A stretch of 64,000 bases of DNA from Dermatophilaceae bacterium Soc4.6 (GTDB lineage: Bacteria > Actinomycetota > Actinomycetes > Actinomycetales > Dermatophilaceae). A program made the translations under genes and the position numbers. The stretch is from positions 4,464,001 to 4,528,000 of the forward strand of contig JAZGVH010000002.1 in assembly GCA_039889245.1 (NCBI GenBank), written 5' to 3'. The notes under the pieces were generated by a model, which searched no databases, was not told the DNA's origin, and was given only the letters and a program-made list of their open reading frames with translations. Position 1 is the first letter of the stretch. Each line of letters begins with the position of its first letter. Positions 18,239-26,031 of this stretch are shown here, piece by piece.

Positions 18239-19894
18239 TCAGAGCCCGGCGAAGGCCCGGTCGACGACGAGCGGCGCCACGCCGGCGAGGTCGGTCCCGA
18301 GCGAGCCGAAGGTGCGCCCGGGCGTCGATCCCAGGCGGCTGGCGACGAAGGCCTCAGCGACCGGGGCGGGGGAGTGCCGGACCATGAGCGCGGCCTGCAG
18401 GGTGAGGGCGAGGTCGCTCACCAGGCGCCGGGCCGCGAACTCCACGGCGCCGGGATCGTCAGCGGTGCCGAGCGCCTCCACCCGCGCGAGGACGTCGTCG
18501 ATGGCCGCGTCGAGGAGGGGGTCGGCGCCGCGGGCCAAGGTCACTTCCTTGGAGAAGGCTTCGACCGATAAGGGTTCCCGAGACACCGCCCTGACGACGT
18601 CGAGCGCGTTGACGTTGCCCGAGCCCTCCCAGACCGAGTTGAGGGGGGCGTCGCGATAGAGCCGGGCGAGCCGGTTCTCCTCGACGTATCCGTTGCCGCC
18701 CAGGCACTCCAGCGCCTCGGCCACCATCGGGGAGGTGCGCTTGCAGACCCAGAACTTGCCGATGGCGACGGCGAGGCGCGAGAAGGCGGTGTCGCCCTCG
18801 TCGACGGCGTGGGCGAGCCGCAGGCCGAGCAGCGAGGCGGCCTCCGACTCGAGCGCGAGGTCGGCGAGCACGTTGGTCATGGCCGGCTGGTCGACCAGCA
18901 GCCGCCCGAAGGCCGACCGGTGGCGGGCATGGTGCACGGCCCGCACGAGCGCCTGGCGCATGGTGGCGGCGGACCCGAGCACGCAGTCGAGGCGGGTTGC
19001 CCCGACCATGTCGATGATGGCGCGGACCCCGCGGCCCTCGTCGCCGAGGCGCGAGCCCCAGGTGCCGTCGAGCTCGACCTCGGAGGAGGCGTTGCTGCGG
19101 TTGCCGAGCTTGTCCTTGAGCCGTTGCAGGGCGAAGGGGTTGCGGGTGGCGTCGTCGAGCACCCGGGGCACGACGAAGCAGGTCGGGCCGGCACCGGTCT
19201 GGGCGAGCACGAGGAAGACGTCGTTCATGGGGGCGGAGGTGAACCACTTGTGACCGGTGAGGCGGTAGGTCTCACCCGGCAGGGGCCCGCCGGGGGTCGC
19301 CACGGCCCTGGTCGTGTTGGCCCGCACGTCGGAGCCGCCCTGCTTCTCCGTCATCCCCATGCCGGCGAGGGCGCTGTACTTGCGGGAGACGGGCTTCAGC
19401 CCGGGGTCGTAGCTGCGCGAGGCGAGCAGGGGGAGCCAGCGTGCCGCGAGGGTGGGGTCGGCGGCGAGAGCCGGGGCGGCGGCATACGTCATGGAGACGG
19501 GGCAGCCGTGCCCGGCCTCGACCTGGCTCCAGACCATGAAGCCGGCGGCCCGCCGCAGGTGCGCCCCGGTGCCCGCCGGCCGCAGCCAGGGGCCGGCGGT
19601 GAGTCCGTGGCCGACCGCGACCGCGAGCAGCTCGTGCCAGGCGGGGTGGAACTCGACCTCGTCGATGCGCACACCCCGCGGGTCGTGGGTGACCAGTCGC
19701 GGCGGGTTGCGGTCGGCCTGGTCGCCCCACAGCTGCGCCTCGTCGGTGCCGGCCTGGCGGCCGAGGCGGTGGAGGCCGTCGGCGTCGACGGGGTCGCCCC
19801 AGCGGGCCAGCGACTCGGTGAGCACCGGGTCGCTCCCGAAGAGGTCGTAGGCCGTCAGGGGCGGCACCTGGTTCGTCACCTCGTGGGTCGGCAT
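18239..19894 (-). CDS. Acyl-CoA dehydrogenase family protein, AidB-like
   Basis: 551 residues, the length of AidB rather than a classical acyl-CoA dehydrogenase (~380). FAD-binding blocks are SALAGMGMTEKQGGSDVRANTTRA and YRLTGHKWFTSAPMNDVFLVLAQT. The C-terminal part has ALECLGGNGYVEENRLARLYRDAPLNSVWEGSGNVNALDVVRA, with the catalytic-position glutamate in WEGSGN. E. coli AidB is linked to protection against alkylating agents and binds DNA. A role in DNA protection or fatty-acid oxidation is equally possible here. Transcribed alone and divergent from the YihY gene. Confidence 0.88.
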   Translation of the reverse strand: MPTHEVTNQVPPLTAYDLFGSDPVLTESLARWGDPVDADGLHRLGRQAGTDEAQLWGDQADRNPPRLVTHDPRGVRIDEVEFHPAWHELLAVAVGHGLTAGPWLRPAGTGAHLRRAAGFMVWSQVEAGHGCPVSMTYAAAPALAADPTLAARWLPLLASRSYDPGLKPVSRKYSALAGMGMTEKQGGSDVRANTTRAVATPGGPLPGETYRLTGHKWFTSAPMNDVFLVLAQTGAGPTCFVVPRVLDDATRNPFALQRLKDKLGNRSNASSEVELDGTWGSRLGDEGRGVRAIIDMVGATRLDCVLGSAATMRQALVRAVHHARHRSAFGRLLVDQPAMTNVLADLALESEAASLLGLRLAHAVDEGDTAFSRLAVAIGKFWVCKRTSPMVAEALECLGGNGYVEENRLARLYRDAPLNSVWEGSGNVNALDVVRAVSREPLSVEAFSKEVTLARGADPLLDAAIDDVLARVEALGTADDPGAVEFAARRLVSDLALTLQAALMVRHSPAPVAEAFVASRLGSTPGRTFGSLGTDLAGVAPLVVDRAFAGL

Positions 19895-19931
19895 CCCACG
19901 AGGGTAGGGGCCGGGCGCCTACTGTGAACGG

Positions 19932-21038
19932 GTGACCCTCCGTGCCCGCGTCAGCCGTCGGCTCGAGCGGGTGCGTGGCGCGTCGACCCTCGCCCGCCTC
20001 GTGCTCGAGACCGTGCGGGCCTGCCTGCGGTACCGGGTGACCGGGCTGGCCTCCGAGGCGGCGTTCTTCATGCTGCTCTCGCTGCCGCCGCTGGTGCTCG
20101 GGCTCTTCGGTGGGGTGGGCTACGTCGGGCGCTGGCTGGGGCCCGACACGGTGGCCCGTGTCGTCGACGCCATCCAGCGGTATGCCGCCCGCTTCCTCAC
20201 CGCCGAGAGCATCAGCCAGGTGCTCGTGCCGACGGTGCAGGACGTCTTCAGCAACGGTCGCTACGAGCTGGTGTCGATCGGCTTCCTGCTGTCGCTGTGG
20301 TCGGGTTCGCGCGCCCTCAACGTCTTCGTCGACACGATCTCGATCATGTACGGCCAGAGCGGGGTGCGGGGTATCGTCGGCACCCGGGCGCTGTCCTTCT
20401 CGCTCTACCTGCTGGGCATGCTCGTCGGGGTGCTGATCTTCCCTCTGCTGCTGCTCGGTCCGTCGCTCATCGACTCGTGGCTGCCCGAGGGGGCCCGTGC
20501 CGTGGGGCTGCTCTACTGGCCCGTCGTGGTCCTCGCGACGGTCGCGGTGCTCACGACCCTCTTCCACATCGCGACCCCGATGCGGGCTCCCTGGTGGCGC
20601 GACGTGCCCGGGGCGGTGCTCGCCCTGGTCATCTGGTCGCTGGCGTCCTTCGTGGTGCGAGCGTCGGTGGACGCATCGCTGGGCGGGACCTCGATCTACG
20701 GCCCGCTGTCGGCGCCGATCGTCGTGCTCATCTGGCTCTACGCCCTCGCCATCGCGGTGCTGATCGGGGCGGGCCTGAACGCGGCGACGCGGGTGGTCTG
20801 GCCCGTCGAGACCCACGAGAGCGCGAGGGCACGCCTCGTGGCTCGACTGCGCACGGCCTTCTCCGAGCGTCGCCTCGCCGCGTTGGCGCGCAGGGCGCGG
20901 GTGGTCCCCCCGCGGGCCGAGGGCGTCGACCCGACGGTGCGGGAGGTGCTCGCCGAGGAGCGGCAGTTCGTCGACCCCCGGTGGGAGGAGCAGCCCTCGT
21001 CGGCCGGCACCGCAGGCGCCGGCCGGTCGGCCTCCTGA
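19932..21038 (+). CDS. YihY/BrkB-family integral membrane protein
   Basis: 368 residues with about six membrane segments between residues 35 and 290 (SEAAFFMLLSLPPLVLGLFGGVGYVG, LLGMLVGVLIFPLLLLG, VVLATVAVLTTLFHIA, ISAPIVVLIWLYALAIAVLIGAGLNAA-type). The VTGLASEAAFFMLLSLPP block and GTSIYGPLSAPIVVLIWLY are family signatures. The ~75-residue C-terminal tail is charged and cytoplasmic. Function is unknown; the older label 'ribonuclease BN' is not supported. The GTG start at 19932 is divergent from the dehydrogenase. Confidence 0.9.
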   Translation: MTLRARVSRRLERVRGASTLARLVLETVRACLRYRVTGLASEAAFFMLLSLPPLVLGLFGGVGYVGRWLGPDTVARVVDAIQRYAARFLTAESISQVLVPTVQDVFSNGRYELVSIGFLLSLWSGSRALNVFVDTISIMYGQSGVRGIVGTRALSFSLYLLGMLVGVLIFPLLLLGPSLIDSWLPEGARAVGLLYWPVVVLATVAVLTTLFHIATPMRAPWWRDVPGAVLALVIWSLASFVVRASVDASLGGTSIYGPLSAPIVVLIWLYALAIAVLIGAGLNAATRVVWPVETHESARARLVARLRTAFSERRLAALARRARVVPPRAEGVDPTVREVLAEERQFVDPRWEEQPSSAGTAGAGRSAS

Positions 21039-21063
21039 GGGGCGCCACGCCGACCACGCCGGT

Positions 21064-21093
21064 TTGGGAAACCCCCCACGAATCGGCTAGTGT
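21064..21093 (+). promoter_or_regulatory. Candidate promoter of the tRNA cluster
   Basis: TTGGGA at 21064 and TAGTGT at 21088 are 18 bases apart and end about 42 bases before the first tRNA. Both fit the relaxed actinobacterial sigma-70 consensus. No start site can be read directly. Confidence 0.4.
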
Positions 21094-21134
21094 TCACAAC
21101 GCATCGAGCAAGCAGCACACCAAACGATGCGCAC

Positions 21135-21207
21135 GCGGACGTAGCTCAGTTGGTAGAGCGCAACCTTGCCAAGGTTGAGGTCGCCGGTTCGAGCCCGGTC
21201 GTCCGCT
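21135..21207 (+). tRNA. tRNA-Gly (anticodon GCC)
   Basis: Acceptor arm GCGGACG pairs with CGTCCGC. The D-arm is AGCTCAGTTGGTAGAGC, the anticodon loop CTTGCCAAG reads GCC, and the T-arm is GCCGGTTCGAGCCCGGTC. It has 73 bases without an encoded CCA. It is the first of three tRNAs in one direction. Confidence 0.97.
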
Positions 21208-21228
21208 CGGAGGTTAGAAGCCTCACAC

Positions 21229-21299
21229 GGTGGAGTGGCCGAGAGGCGAGGCAGCGGCCTGCAAAGCCGCGTACACGGGTTCAAATCCCGTCTCCACCT
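21229..21299 (+). tRNA. tRNA-Cys (anticodon GCA)
   Basis: Acceptor arm GGTGGAG pairs with CTCCACC. The anticodon loop contains CTGCAAA (GCA) and the T-arm is ACGGGTTCAAATCCCGT. It has 71 bases and lies 21 bp after tRNA-Gly. Confidence 0.96.
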
Positions 21300-21330
21300 C
21301 TCACTCAGGGAGCCCCCGGGCTCCCGCCGA

Positions 21331-21405
21331 GGGCGATTGGCGCAGTGGTAGCGCGCTTCCTTGACACGGAAGAGGTCACTGGTTCAAACCCAGTATCGCC
21401 CACCA
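21331..21405 (+). tRNA. tRNA-Val (anticodon GAC), CCA encoded
   Basis: Acceptor arm GGGCGAT pairs with ATCGCCC. The anticodon loop contains TTGACAC (GAC), the T-arm is CTGGTTCAAACCCAG, and CCA is encoded at 21403-21405. It is the last conserved gene before the accessory region. No second copy of its 3' end was found in the window, so an attachment site is not shown. Confidence 0.96.
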
Positions 21406-21412
21406 GCACGAC

Positions 21413-21456
21413 ACGGCCCCTGACCTGCGGAAACGCGGGGCAGGGGCCTTTGTCTT
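21413..21456 (+). terminator. Terminator after the tRNA cluster
   Basis: GGCCCCTG pairs with CAGGGGCC around a GC-rich inner stem and loop, followed by TTTGTCTT. It directly follows tRNA-Val and marks the end of the conserved segment. Confidence 0.75.
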
Positions 21457-21909
21457 GCTCTCGCCGTGTCGGATACGTGTCGGATGGAAGGACCTGTCGC
21501 ATCAGCGGAGCACCCAAGACATCGCTACGACGGAGCTAGGCCGGCGGGTGTTCTCTTGGGGCTGGATAGAAAGTGAGTGTCGGAGGCGACGTCCCGGCTG
21601 CCGTGCACGGGCGGGAGCCGTCGCGACCTCCTCGCGTTCCGGCCAGCAGCAAGGAGGGGCTGTGGCCATCGGCCACCGGGATGGTTCTGCGCGGGTCGAC
21701 GGCCGCCATCGTGAGGACTCCCAGACAGGGGCTATCACGATGGGCTCCACCCGAACACCTGGGCCGAGTAGCAGCCGTACCTTCTCGCGCAACGCCTTGT
21801 CACTGGCATGCACGGCTCGGCGCCACCAGACGGGCCGGTCACCCTCCTCAACGGATGTGTTGGCCGGGCGAACGGCCGCCTCCTGGCGAAGGCCGGACTG
21901 AGTTCAGGC
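21457..21909. other. Gene-poor stretch after the tRNA cluster
   Basis: No open frame here has convincing composition, start site or family motif. Short frames on both strands (for example 21502-21813 minus) read as Arg/Pro-rich shadow protein. Composition is less GC-extreme than the tRNA-side genes. It may be decayed integrase DNA, given the excisionase-like gene next to it, but no integrase motif is legible. Confidence 0.4.
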
Positions 21910-22092
21910 TCAGCGAACAGGGACCATCAGGTCGTCCACCTCAGTGGCGTTCAGGCGGATGATGCGCGGTCCGAGCCTGTAGGCGCGGAGGCTCCCGTCA
22001 GCAATGCGCCGTCGGAGTGTCCGCTGGCTGACGCCAATCCGGTCGGCGGCCTGGGCGATCGATTCATAGCTTCGTCTCGCGGTGTTTGCCAT
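21910..22092 (-). CDS. Small excisionase/MerR-type helix-turn-helix protein
   Basis: 60 residues consisting almost only of a winged HTH: YESIAQAADRIGVSQRTLRRR, then IADGSLRAYRLG, then IRLNATEVDDLM. This is the standard pattern of excisionase-family DNA-binding proteins of integrative elements. It starts with ATG at 22092 preceded by GGAAGGGG. No integrase gene is adjacent, so it looks like a survivor of an integrative element next to the tRNA cluster. Confidence 0.8.
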   Translation of the reverse strand: MANTARRSYESIAQAADRIGVSQRTLRRRIADGSLRAYRLGPRIIRLNATEVDDLMVPVR

Positions 22093-22527
22093 CGTTGGTG
22101 GCCCCTTCCTTCACCAGCTAATGCCTCGGTAGTGACCGCTGATGGTCAAGACGCCGGGGCAAGGTTCAACACCCTCCGGACAGGACGCCAGGGTCCAGCG
22201 GGGGAGACACCACCGAGGTATGGGCCGACAAGGCTCGGCCCCTGGAGCCGCCGGTCGCGCTCGCTCGGAAGCGCAGTGGCGCTTGCTTGAGGTGCAGAGG
22301 ATCGTTGGATGGATCCGTCCCCGTCCGCATGCGGCGGAGGGGACTGGTCCCCTCCGCGGCGGTGTGGGACAGCCGCTTACACGGCGGTAGGACGTGGCGC
22401 CGTGGCGCGTGGTCACGGCAGGCGGGGCCTGCGGGGCCTGCGGGGCCTGCGGGGCCTGCGGGGCCTGCGGGGCCTGCGGGGCACGACTCTTCTCTTGTCC
22501 CCCTTGCGCGATCGGCATGATGGTGGC
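22093..22527. other. Intergenic stretch with palindrome and short repeats
   Basis: No gene is supported. At 22336-22355 is a perfect palindrome, GGAGGGGA-CTGG-TCCCCTCC, followed by one copy of a sequence resembling the 25-bp unit found at 23591-23815. The end of the stretch holds a 9-bp tandem repeat. The region is the leader of the luciferase-like gene. Confidence 0.5.
22422..22484. repeat. 9-bp tandem repeat GCGGGGCCT
   Basis: Six perfect units of GCGGGGCCT run from 22422 to 22475, followed by a degenerate seventh. It lies 44 bp upstream of the luciferase-like gene start, in its leader. Two other 9-bp arrays occur in this accessory region. Confidence 0.9.
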
Positions 22528-23313
22528 ATGACCACGCGCCGCGGGCTCTTCGTCGCACCCTTTGATCCCCTGGCTGACCCGCGGGTGGTCGGCGACCTGG
22601 CCCGGGAAGCCGAGGCGGCCGGCTGGGACGGATTCTTCGTCTGGGACCACCTGCAGTACGGCGAGCGGGTCGCCGCGATCGCCGACGCGTGGACCTGTTG
22701 CGCGGCCGTCGCGATGCGGACCGAGCGGTTGCTGTTTGGCCCGATGGTGACCCCGCTGGCGCGGCGCCGACCCCAGGTCCTGGCCCGGCAGGCATCCAGC
22801 CTGTCGGTACTCTCGAGTGGCCGGTTCGTCCTCGGCCTGGGGCTGGGTGACGACGGGGTCGAAGAGTTCAGTGCGTTCGGCGACCAAGCAGATCCGATGG
22901 TGCGCGGCCGGATGCTCGACGAGGGGCTCGAGGTCCTCACCGCGCTGATGACCGGAAGCCCCGTCGACTACGAAGGAGCTCACTACGCCGCTCGAGATGT
23001 CCGCTTCCGCCCGGCTCCTGCTGTGCCGGTCTGGCTGGCAGGCCGGTTCGGCAACCAGGCGCCGCTGCGCCGGGCCGTGAAGCATGACGGCTTTTTCGTC
23101 ATCGGCCTGGACGGTCCCGATGACCTTGACGAGGTAACCGCTGCTCTTGCCGAGCACGACCCGCCTCCGGGCTTCGAGGTGGTGGTCGCCCTTCAGCCCG
23201 ACCAGGACCCCGCCACGTGGGTGGACCGCGGCGCCTCTTGGGTGCTGACGCGTATCGGCCCGTTCGACCTCGACCTCGCCGAGGTCCGACGGATCGTCGC
23301 GTCGGGTCCCTAA
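22528..23313 (+). CDS. Luciferase-like (LLM class) flavin-dependent oxidoreductase
   Basis: 261 residues. The TIM-barrel family is clear: AREAEAAGWDGFFVWDHLQYG, RTERLLFGPMVTPLARRRPQVLARQ, LSSGRFVLGLGLGDDGVEEFSAFG and VPVWLAGRFGNQAPLRRA. Such proteins use FMNH2 or F420 to oxidise or reduce varied substrates, and the substrate is not predictable. The ATG at 22528 follows a repeat-containing leader and is the first start compatible with the family N terminus. It is flanked by repeats and an IS21 element and appears isolated. Confidence 0.88.
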   Translation: MTTRRGLFVAPFDPLADPRVVGDLAREAEAAGWDGFFVWDHLQYGERVAAIADAWTCCAAVAMRTERLLFGPMVTPLARRRPQVLARQASSLSVLSSGRFVLGLGLGDDGVEEFSAFGDQADPMVRGRMLDEGLEVLTALMTGSPVDYEGAHYAARDVRFRPAPAVPVWLAGRFGNQAPLRRAVKHDGFFVIGLDGPDDLDEVTAALAEHDPPPGFEVVVALQPDQDPATWVDRGASWVLTRIGPFDLDLAEVRRIVASGP

Positions 23314-23590
23314 GCCGATGAGGGGCCCGATCGACACCGCTCCTCGAGCTCGATCACGCGTCGGTCGCGGACCTCGTGTCTGCACGTGGCGTGGGGTCGG
23401 CCTGGCGGGGAAGGACCTCATCAGGCCCGCCGAACCGCTGTGGGACGCGATGGTGCGGGCTGTAGTAGTCGTTGACCTTGAGGGCGGCGGTAGTTCTGTC
23501 ACGCATCTCCCCGCGCGTTGAGGTTCCCGAGGGGTGCTGCGGCAAACGGTTGATCTGCAGCAGGGGCCTTGCCCGAGCGGCGATGGGGGC
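23314..23590. other. Intergenic DNA between the luciferase-like gene and the 25-bp array
   Basis: No supported gene. A minus-strand stretch near 23410-23515 reads MRDRTTAALKVNDYYSPHH, which may be a worn transposase scrap, but no start or domain can be defined. Confidence 0.35.
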
Positions 23591-23815
23591 GGCCGCTTGC
23601 GCGGCGGTGTGGTGAGGCCGCTCTCGCGGCGGTGTGGGACGGCCGCTCTCGCGGCGGTGTGGGACGGCCGCTCTCGCGGCGGTGTGGGACGGCCGCTCTC
23701 GCGGCGGTGTGGGACGGCCGCTCTCGCGGCGGTGTGGGACGGCCGCTCTCGCGGCGGTGTGGGACGGCCGCTCTCGCGGCGGTGTGGGACGGCCGCTCAC
23801 GCGGCGGAGTGGGAG
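23591..23815. repeat. 25-bp tandem repeat, nine units
   Basis: Nine consecutive 25-bp units fill exactly 225 bp. The central seven (23616-23790) are identical; the first and last units are divergent. Each unit contains GCCGC-TCTC-GCGGC, a small hairpin, followed by GGTGTGGGAC. Because 25 is not a multiple of 3, all frames cycle, giving long but meaningless open frames on both strands. The array ends two bases before the IS21 end. Confidence 0.93.
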
Positions 23816-23816
23816 G

Positions 23817-23861
23817 TGTCAGCGACGGGTGAAAACTGATCAGTGTCGACGGGTGAAATCT
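23817..23861 (+). repeat. IS21 left inverted repeat
   Basis: It begins TGTCAGCGACGGGTGAAAAC and contains a second GACGGGTGAAATCT copy. It matches the reverse complement of 29958-30003 apart from about eight differences and one or two gaps. Confidence 0.85.
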
Positions 23862-23887
23862 GACCACCTGGCGTGACCCTGTGGAGG

Positions 23888-25117
23888 GTGATCAGTGTGG
23901 AGGACTGGGCCGAGATCCGTCGGTTGTATCAGGGCGAGGGGTTGCCGATCGCAGCTGTGGCACGCCGGTTGGGCGTCGCGAGGAACACGGTGAAGAAGGC
24001 GTTGGCCAGCGACCATCCGCCGAAGTACGAGCGGCCGGTGACGGGGTCGGCTGTGGACGCGTTCGAGCTGGCGATCCGGGAGTTGCTGCAGGCGACGCCC
24101 ACGATGCCGGCCACAGTGATCGCGCAACGGATCGGGTGGGATCGGTCGCTGACAGTGTTGAAGGACCGGGTGCGGGAGCTGCGGCCGGTGTACCTGCCGC
24201 CGGACCCGGCCTCGCGCACGGTGTACCTGCCGGGTCAGCGGATGCAGTGCGACTTGTGGTTCCCGCCGGTCGACGTGCCACTGGGCTTCGGGCAGGTCGG
24301 GCGGCCGCCGGTGTTGGTGATGGCGGCTGGGTACTCGCGGATGTTGTTCGCGGTGATGATCCCGACGCGTCAGGGCCCGGACCTGATCGCGGGGCACTGG
24401 CTGCTGCTGCAACGGGTCGGTGCGGTGCCGCGGGAGCTGGTGTTGGACAACGAGTCCGCCGTGGGGTCGTGGCGGGCGGGGAAGCCGAAGCTGACCGACG
24501 AGTTCGAGGCGTTCCGTGGGACCTTGGGTATCGGGGTCCACCAGTGCCGATCTCGTGACCCGGAGGCCAAGGGCATCGTGGAACGCGCGAACGGCTACCT
24601 CGAGACCTCGTTCCTACCCGGGCGAGCCTTCACCGGGCCGGGCGACTTCAACACCCAGCTGAGTCAGTGGCTGACCCTGGCGAACACGCGCGTGGTCCGA
24701 CGGATCGGGTGCGCACCCACCCAGCGGTGGGAAGCCGACCAGGCAGGGATGCTGGCGCTGCCGCCGGTAGCTCCACTGATTGGGTGGCGGGCCCAGGTCC
24801 GGCTCCCGCGGGATCATTACGTCCGGATCGACGCCAATGACTACTCGGTCGACCCGGCCGCTGTCGGCCGGCGGGTCGAGGTGTCCGCGGACCTGGGCGC
24901 TGTCGTGATCACCGCCGCCGGGCGCACGGTGGGCGTCCACGAGCGGTGCTGGGCCCGACACCAGACCCTGACCGATCCCGTGCACCACCGGGCCGCGCTC
25001 GAGCTCGCTCACCGTGCCGCTCACCGACCGGCACCTGAGCTGAGCGACGAGGTCGAGGAGCGTGACCTTGCCGCCTACGATTCCGCGTTCGGGCTCACTG
25101 GTGAGGACGTGGCCTGA
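23888..25117 (+). CDS. istA: IS21-family transposase IstA
   Basis: 409 residues. An N-terminal HTH (VEDWAEIRRLYQGEGLPIAAVARRLGVARNTV) precedes a DDE integrase core with Asp in MQCDLWFPPV, Asp in LVLDNESAVG and Glu in EAKGIVERANGYLETSF. It catalyses strand transfer of the element together with the IstB ATPase. The GTG at 23888 (VISVEDW...) is the usual start; the ORF opens five codons earlier. Its stop overlaps the istB start. It appears intact although its partner is broken. Confidence 0.92.
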   Translation: MISVEDWAEIRRLYQGEGLPIAAVARRLGVARNTVKKALASDHPPKYERPVTGSAVDAFELAIRELLQATPTMPATVIAQRIGWDRSLTVLKDRVRELRPVYLPPDPASRTVYLPGQRMQCDLWFPPVDVPLGFGQVGRPPVLVMAAGYSRMLFAVMIPTRQGPDLIAGHWLLLQRVGAVPRELVLDNESAVGSWRAGKPKLTDEFEAFRGTLGIGVHQCRSRDPEAKGIVERANGYLETSFLPGRAFTGPGDFNTQLSQWLTLANTRVVRRIGCAPTQRWEADQAGMLALPPVAPLIGWRAQVRLPRDHYVRIDANDYSVDPAAVGRRVEVSADLGAVVITAAGRTVGVHERCWARHQTLTDPVHHRAALELAHRAAHRPAPELSDEVEERDLAAYDSAFGLTGEDVA

Positions 25118-25521
25118 TGCCGCCACGGACGAGAGCAGACGCGACCCTCGATTCCACCACCTCGCCGGCAGCTGCCGGTGCCAGCAACGCCGGGCGTGAC
25201 GTCAGCGCCGAGTTGGTGTTCCTGACCCGTGCCCTGAAGGCTCCTACCCTGCGTGAAGCGGTACCGCGGCTGGCCGAGCGGGCCCGCGCCGAGCTGTGGT
25301 CGCACGAGGAGTTCCTCACCGCCTGCCTTCAGCGGGAGGTGTCGGCCCGCGACGCCCACGGCGGCGAAGGGCGGATCCGAGCGGCCCGGTTCCCCTCACA
25401 AAAGTCATTGGAGGACTTCGACTTCGACTATGCCCGCGGACTGAAACGTGACGTCATCGCCCACCTCGGCACCCTCGACTTCATCACCGGTAAAGAGAAC
25501 GTCGTCTTCCTCGGCCCCGCC
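25117..25521 (+). pseudogene. istB: istB, N-terminal part (interrupted)
   Basis: ATG at 25117 overlaps the istA stop. The frame encodes the IstB N-terminal helices (FLTRALKAPTLREAVPRLAERARAE) and runs to ENVVFLGP, the first half of the Walker A loop, where an inserted element begins. Intact IstB continues PGTGKTHLA, and that sequence is found at 29486. The interrupted frame stops at 25545 within the insert. Confidence 0.9.
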
Positions 25522-25533
25522 GTTATCAGGGGG
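25522..25533 (+). repeat. Terminal inverted repeat of the Tn554-type element, left
   Basis: GTTATCAGGGGG, the exact reverse complement of 29473-29484. It interrupts istB between the Gly-Pro and Pro-Gly-Thr codons of its P-loop. Confidence 0.88.
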
Positions 25534-25563
25534 TCAGGCTTGTAGTGGTCATGTTCTTGCAGG

Positions 25564-26031
25564 TCAGGACGTTGTTGCGATCGATGCGACGAGTCGGGCG
25601 GTGGCGGGGGCGCTGGTGAGGGTGTGGCCTCGGCGGGCGAGCTCTCGGCGTAGGTCGAGGTTCTCCCCGTGGGCTTGTTCGAGGGCGGCGCGTAGAGCAC
25701 GGACTTCCTGACGGTGCCGCTGTTTCAGGGCGGTGATCTGAGCGGTCAGGGCGAGTACGAGGGTGCTCTCGACGTCTGCTGGCGCGGTTGGGGTGCGCGA
25801 CGGGGGGCGGCTCTGCTCGCGGAGCCGTTCGATGCGGCCGCGGAGTTCGGGGTGGTTGTAGAGGAAGGCGTGGGAGACGCCGGCCTCGCGTTGGACGGCC
25901 TGGAAGGTGATGGCCTCGCCGCGTTTGATCAGGGCGCGGAGGGCTTGCTCGGCGGCCGTGGTCTTCGCTGCGGACTTGGCCTTGGCCGCGGCGGTCAGCG
26001 CGGCGACGCGTTGGTCACGGTTCGCGGTCAC
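25564..26031 (-). CDS. tnpC: TnpC-like accessory transposition protein
   Basis: 155 residues. Residues ~30-70 (ALIKRGEAITFQAVQREAGVSHAFLYNHPELRGRIERLRE) form an HTH-like block, and ~85-135 is a coiled coil (LTAQITALKQRHRQEVRALRAALEQAHGENLDLRREL). This matches the small third protein of Tn554-type operons, thought to influence transposition frequency or orientation. GTG at 26031 overlaps the tnpB stop (GTGA). It ends 30 bp from the left inverted repeat. Confidence 0.82.
   Translation of the reverse strand: MTANRDQRVAALTAAAKAKSAAKTTAAEQALRALIKRGEAITFQAVQREAGVSHAFLYNHPELRGRIERLREQSRPPSRTPTAPADVESTLVLALTAQITALKQRHRQEVRALRAALEQAHGENLDLRRELARRGHTLTSAPATARLVASIATTS

Noticed and set aside
20737-21118. 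Minus-strand frames opposite the YihY C terminus
   Set aside because: Shadow frames with Arg/Pro-rich composition; the plus-strand gene is supported by membrane segments.
21331-21405. tRNA-Val 3' end as a proven attachment site
   Set aside because: No second copy of the 3' end was found in the window.
23591-23815. Possible CRISPR array
   Set aside because: The units are contiguous without unique spacers, and no cas gene is present.
23354-23867. Long repetitive open frames on both strands (Arg/Pro/Ala-rich) across the 25-bp array
   Set aside because: They arise because a 25-bp unit cycles through all frames without stops; there is no start site, signal or codon bias.
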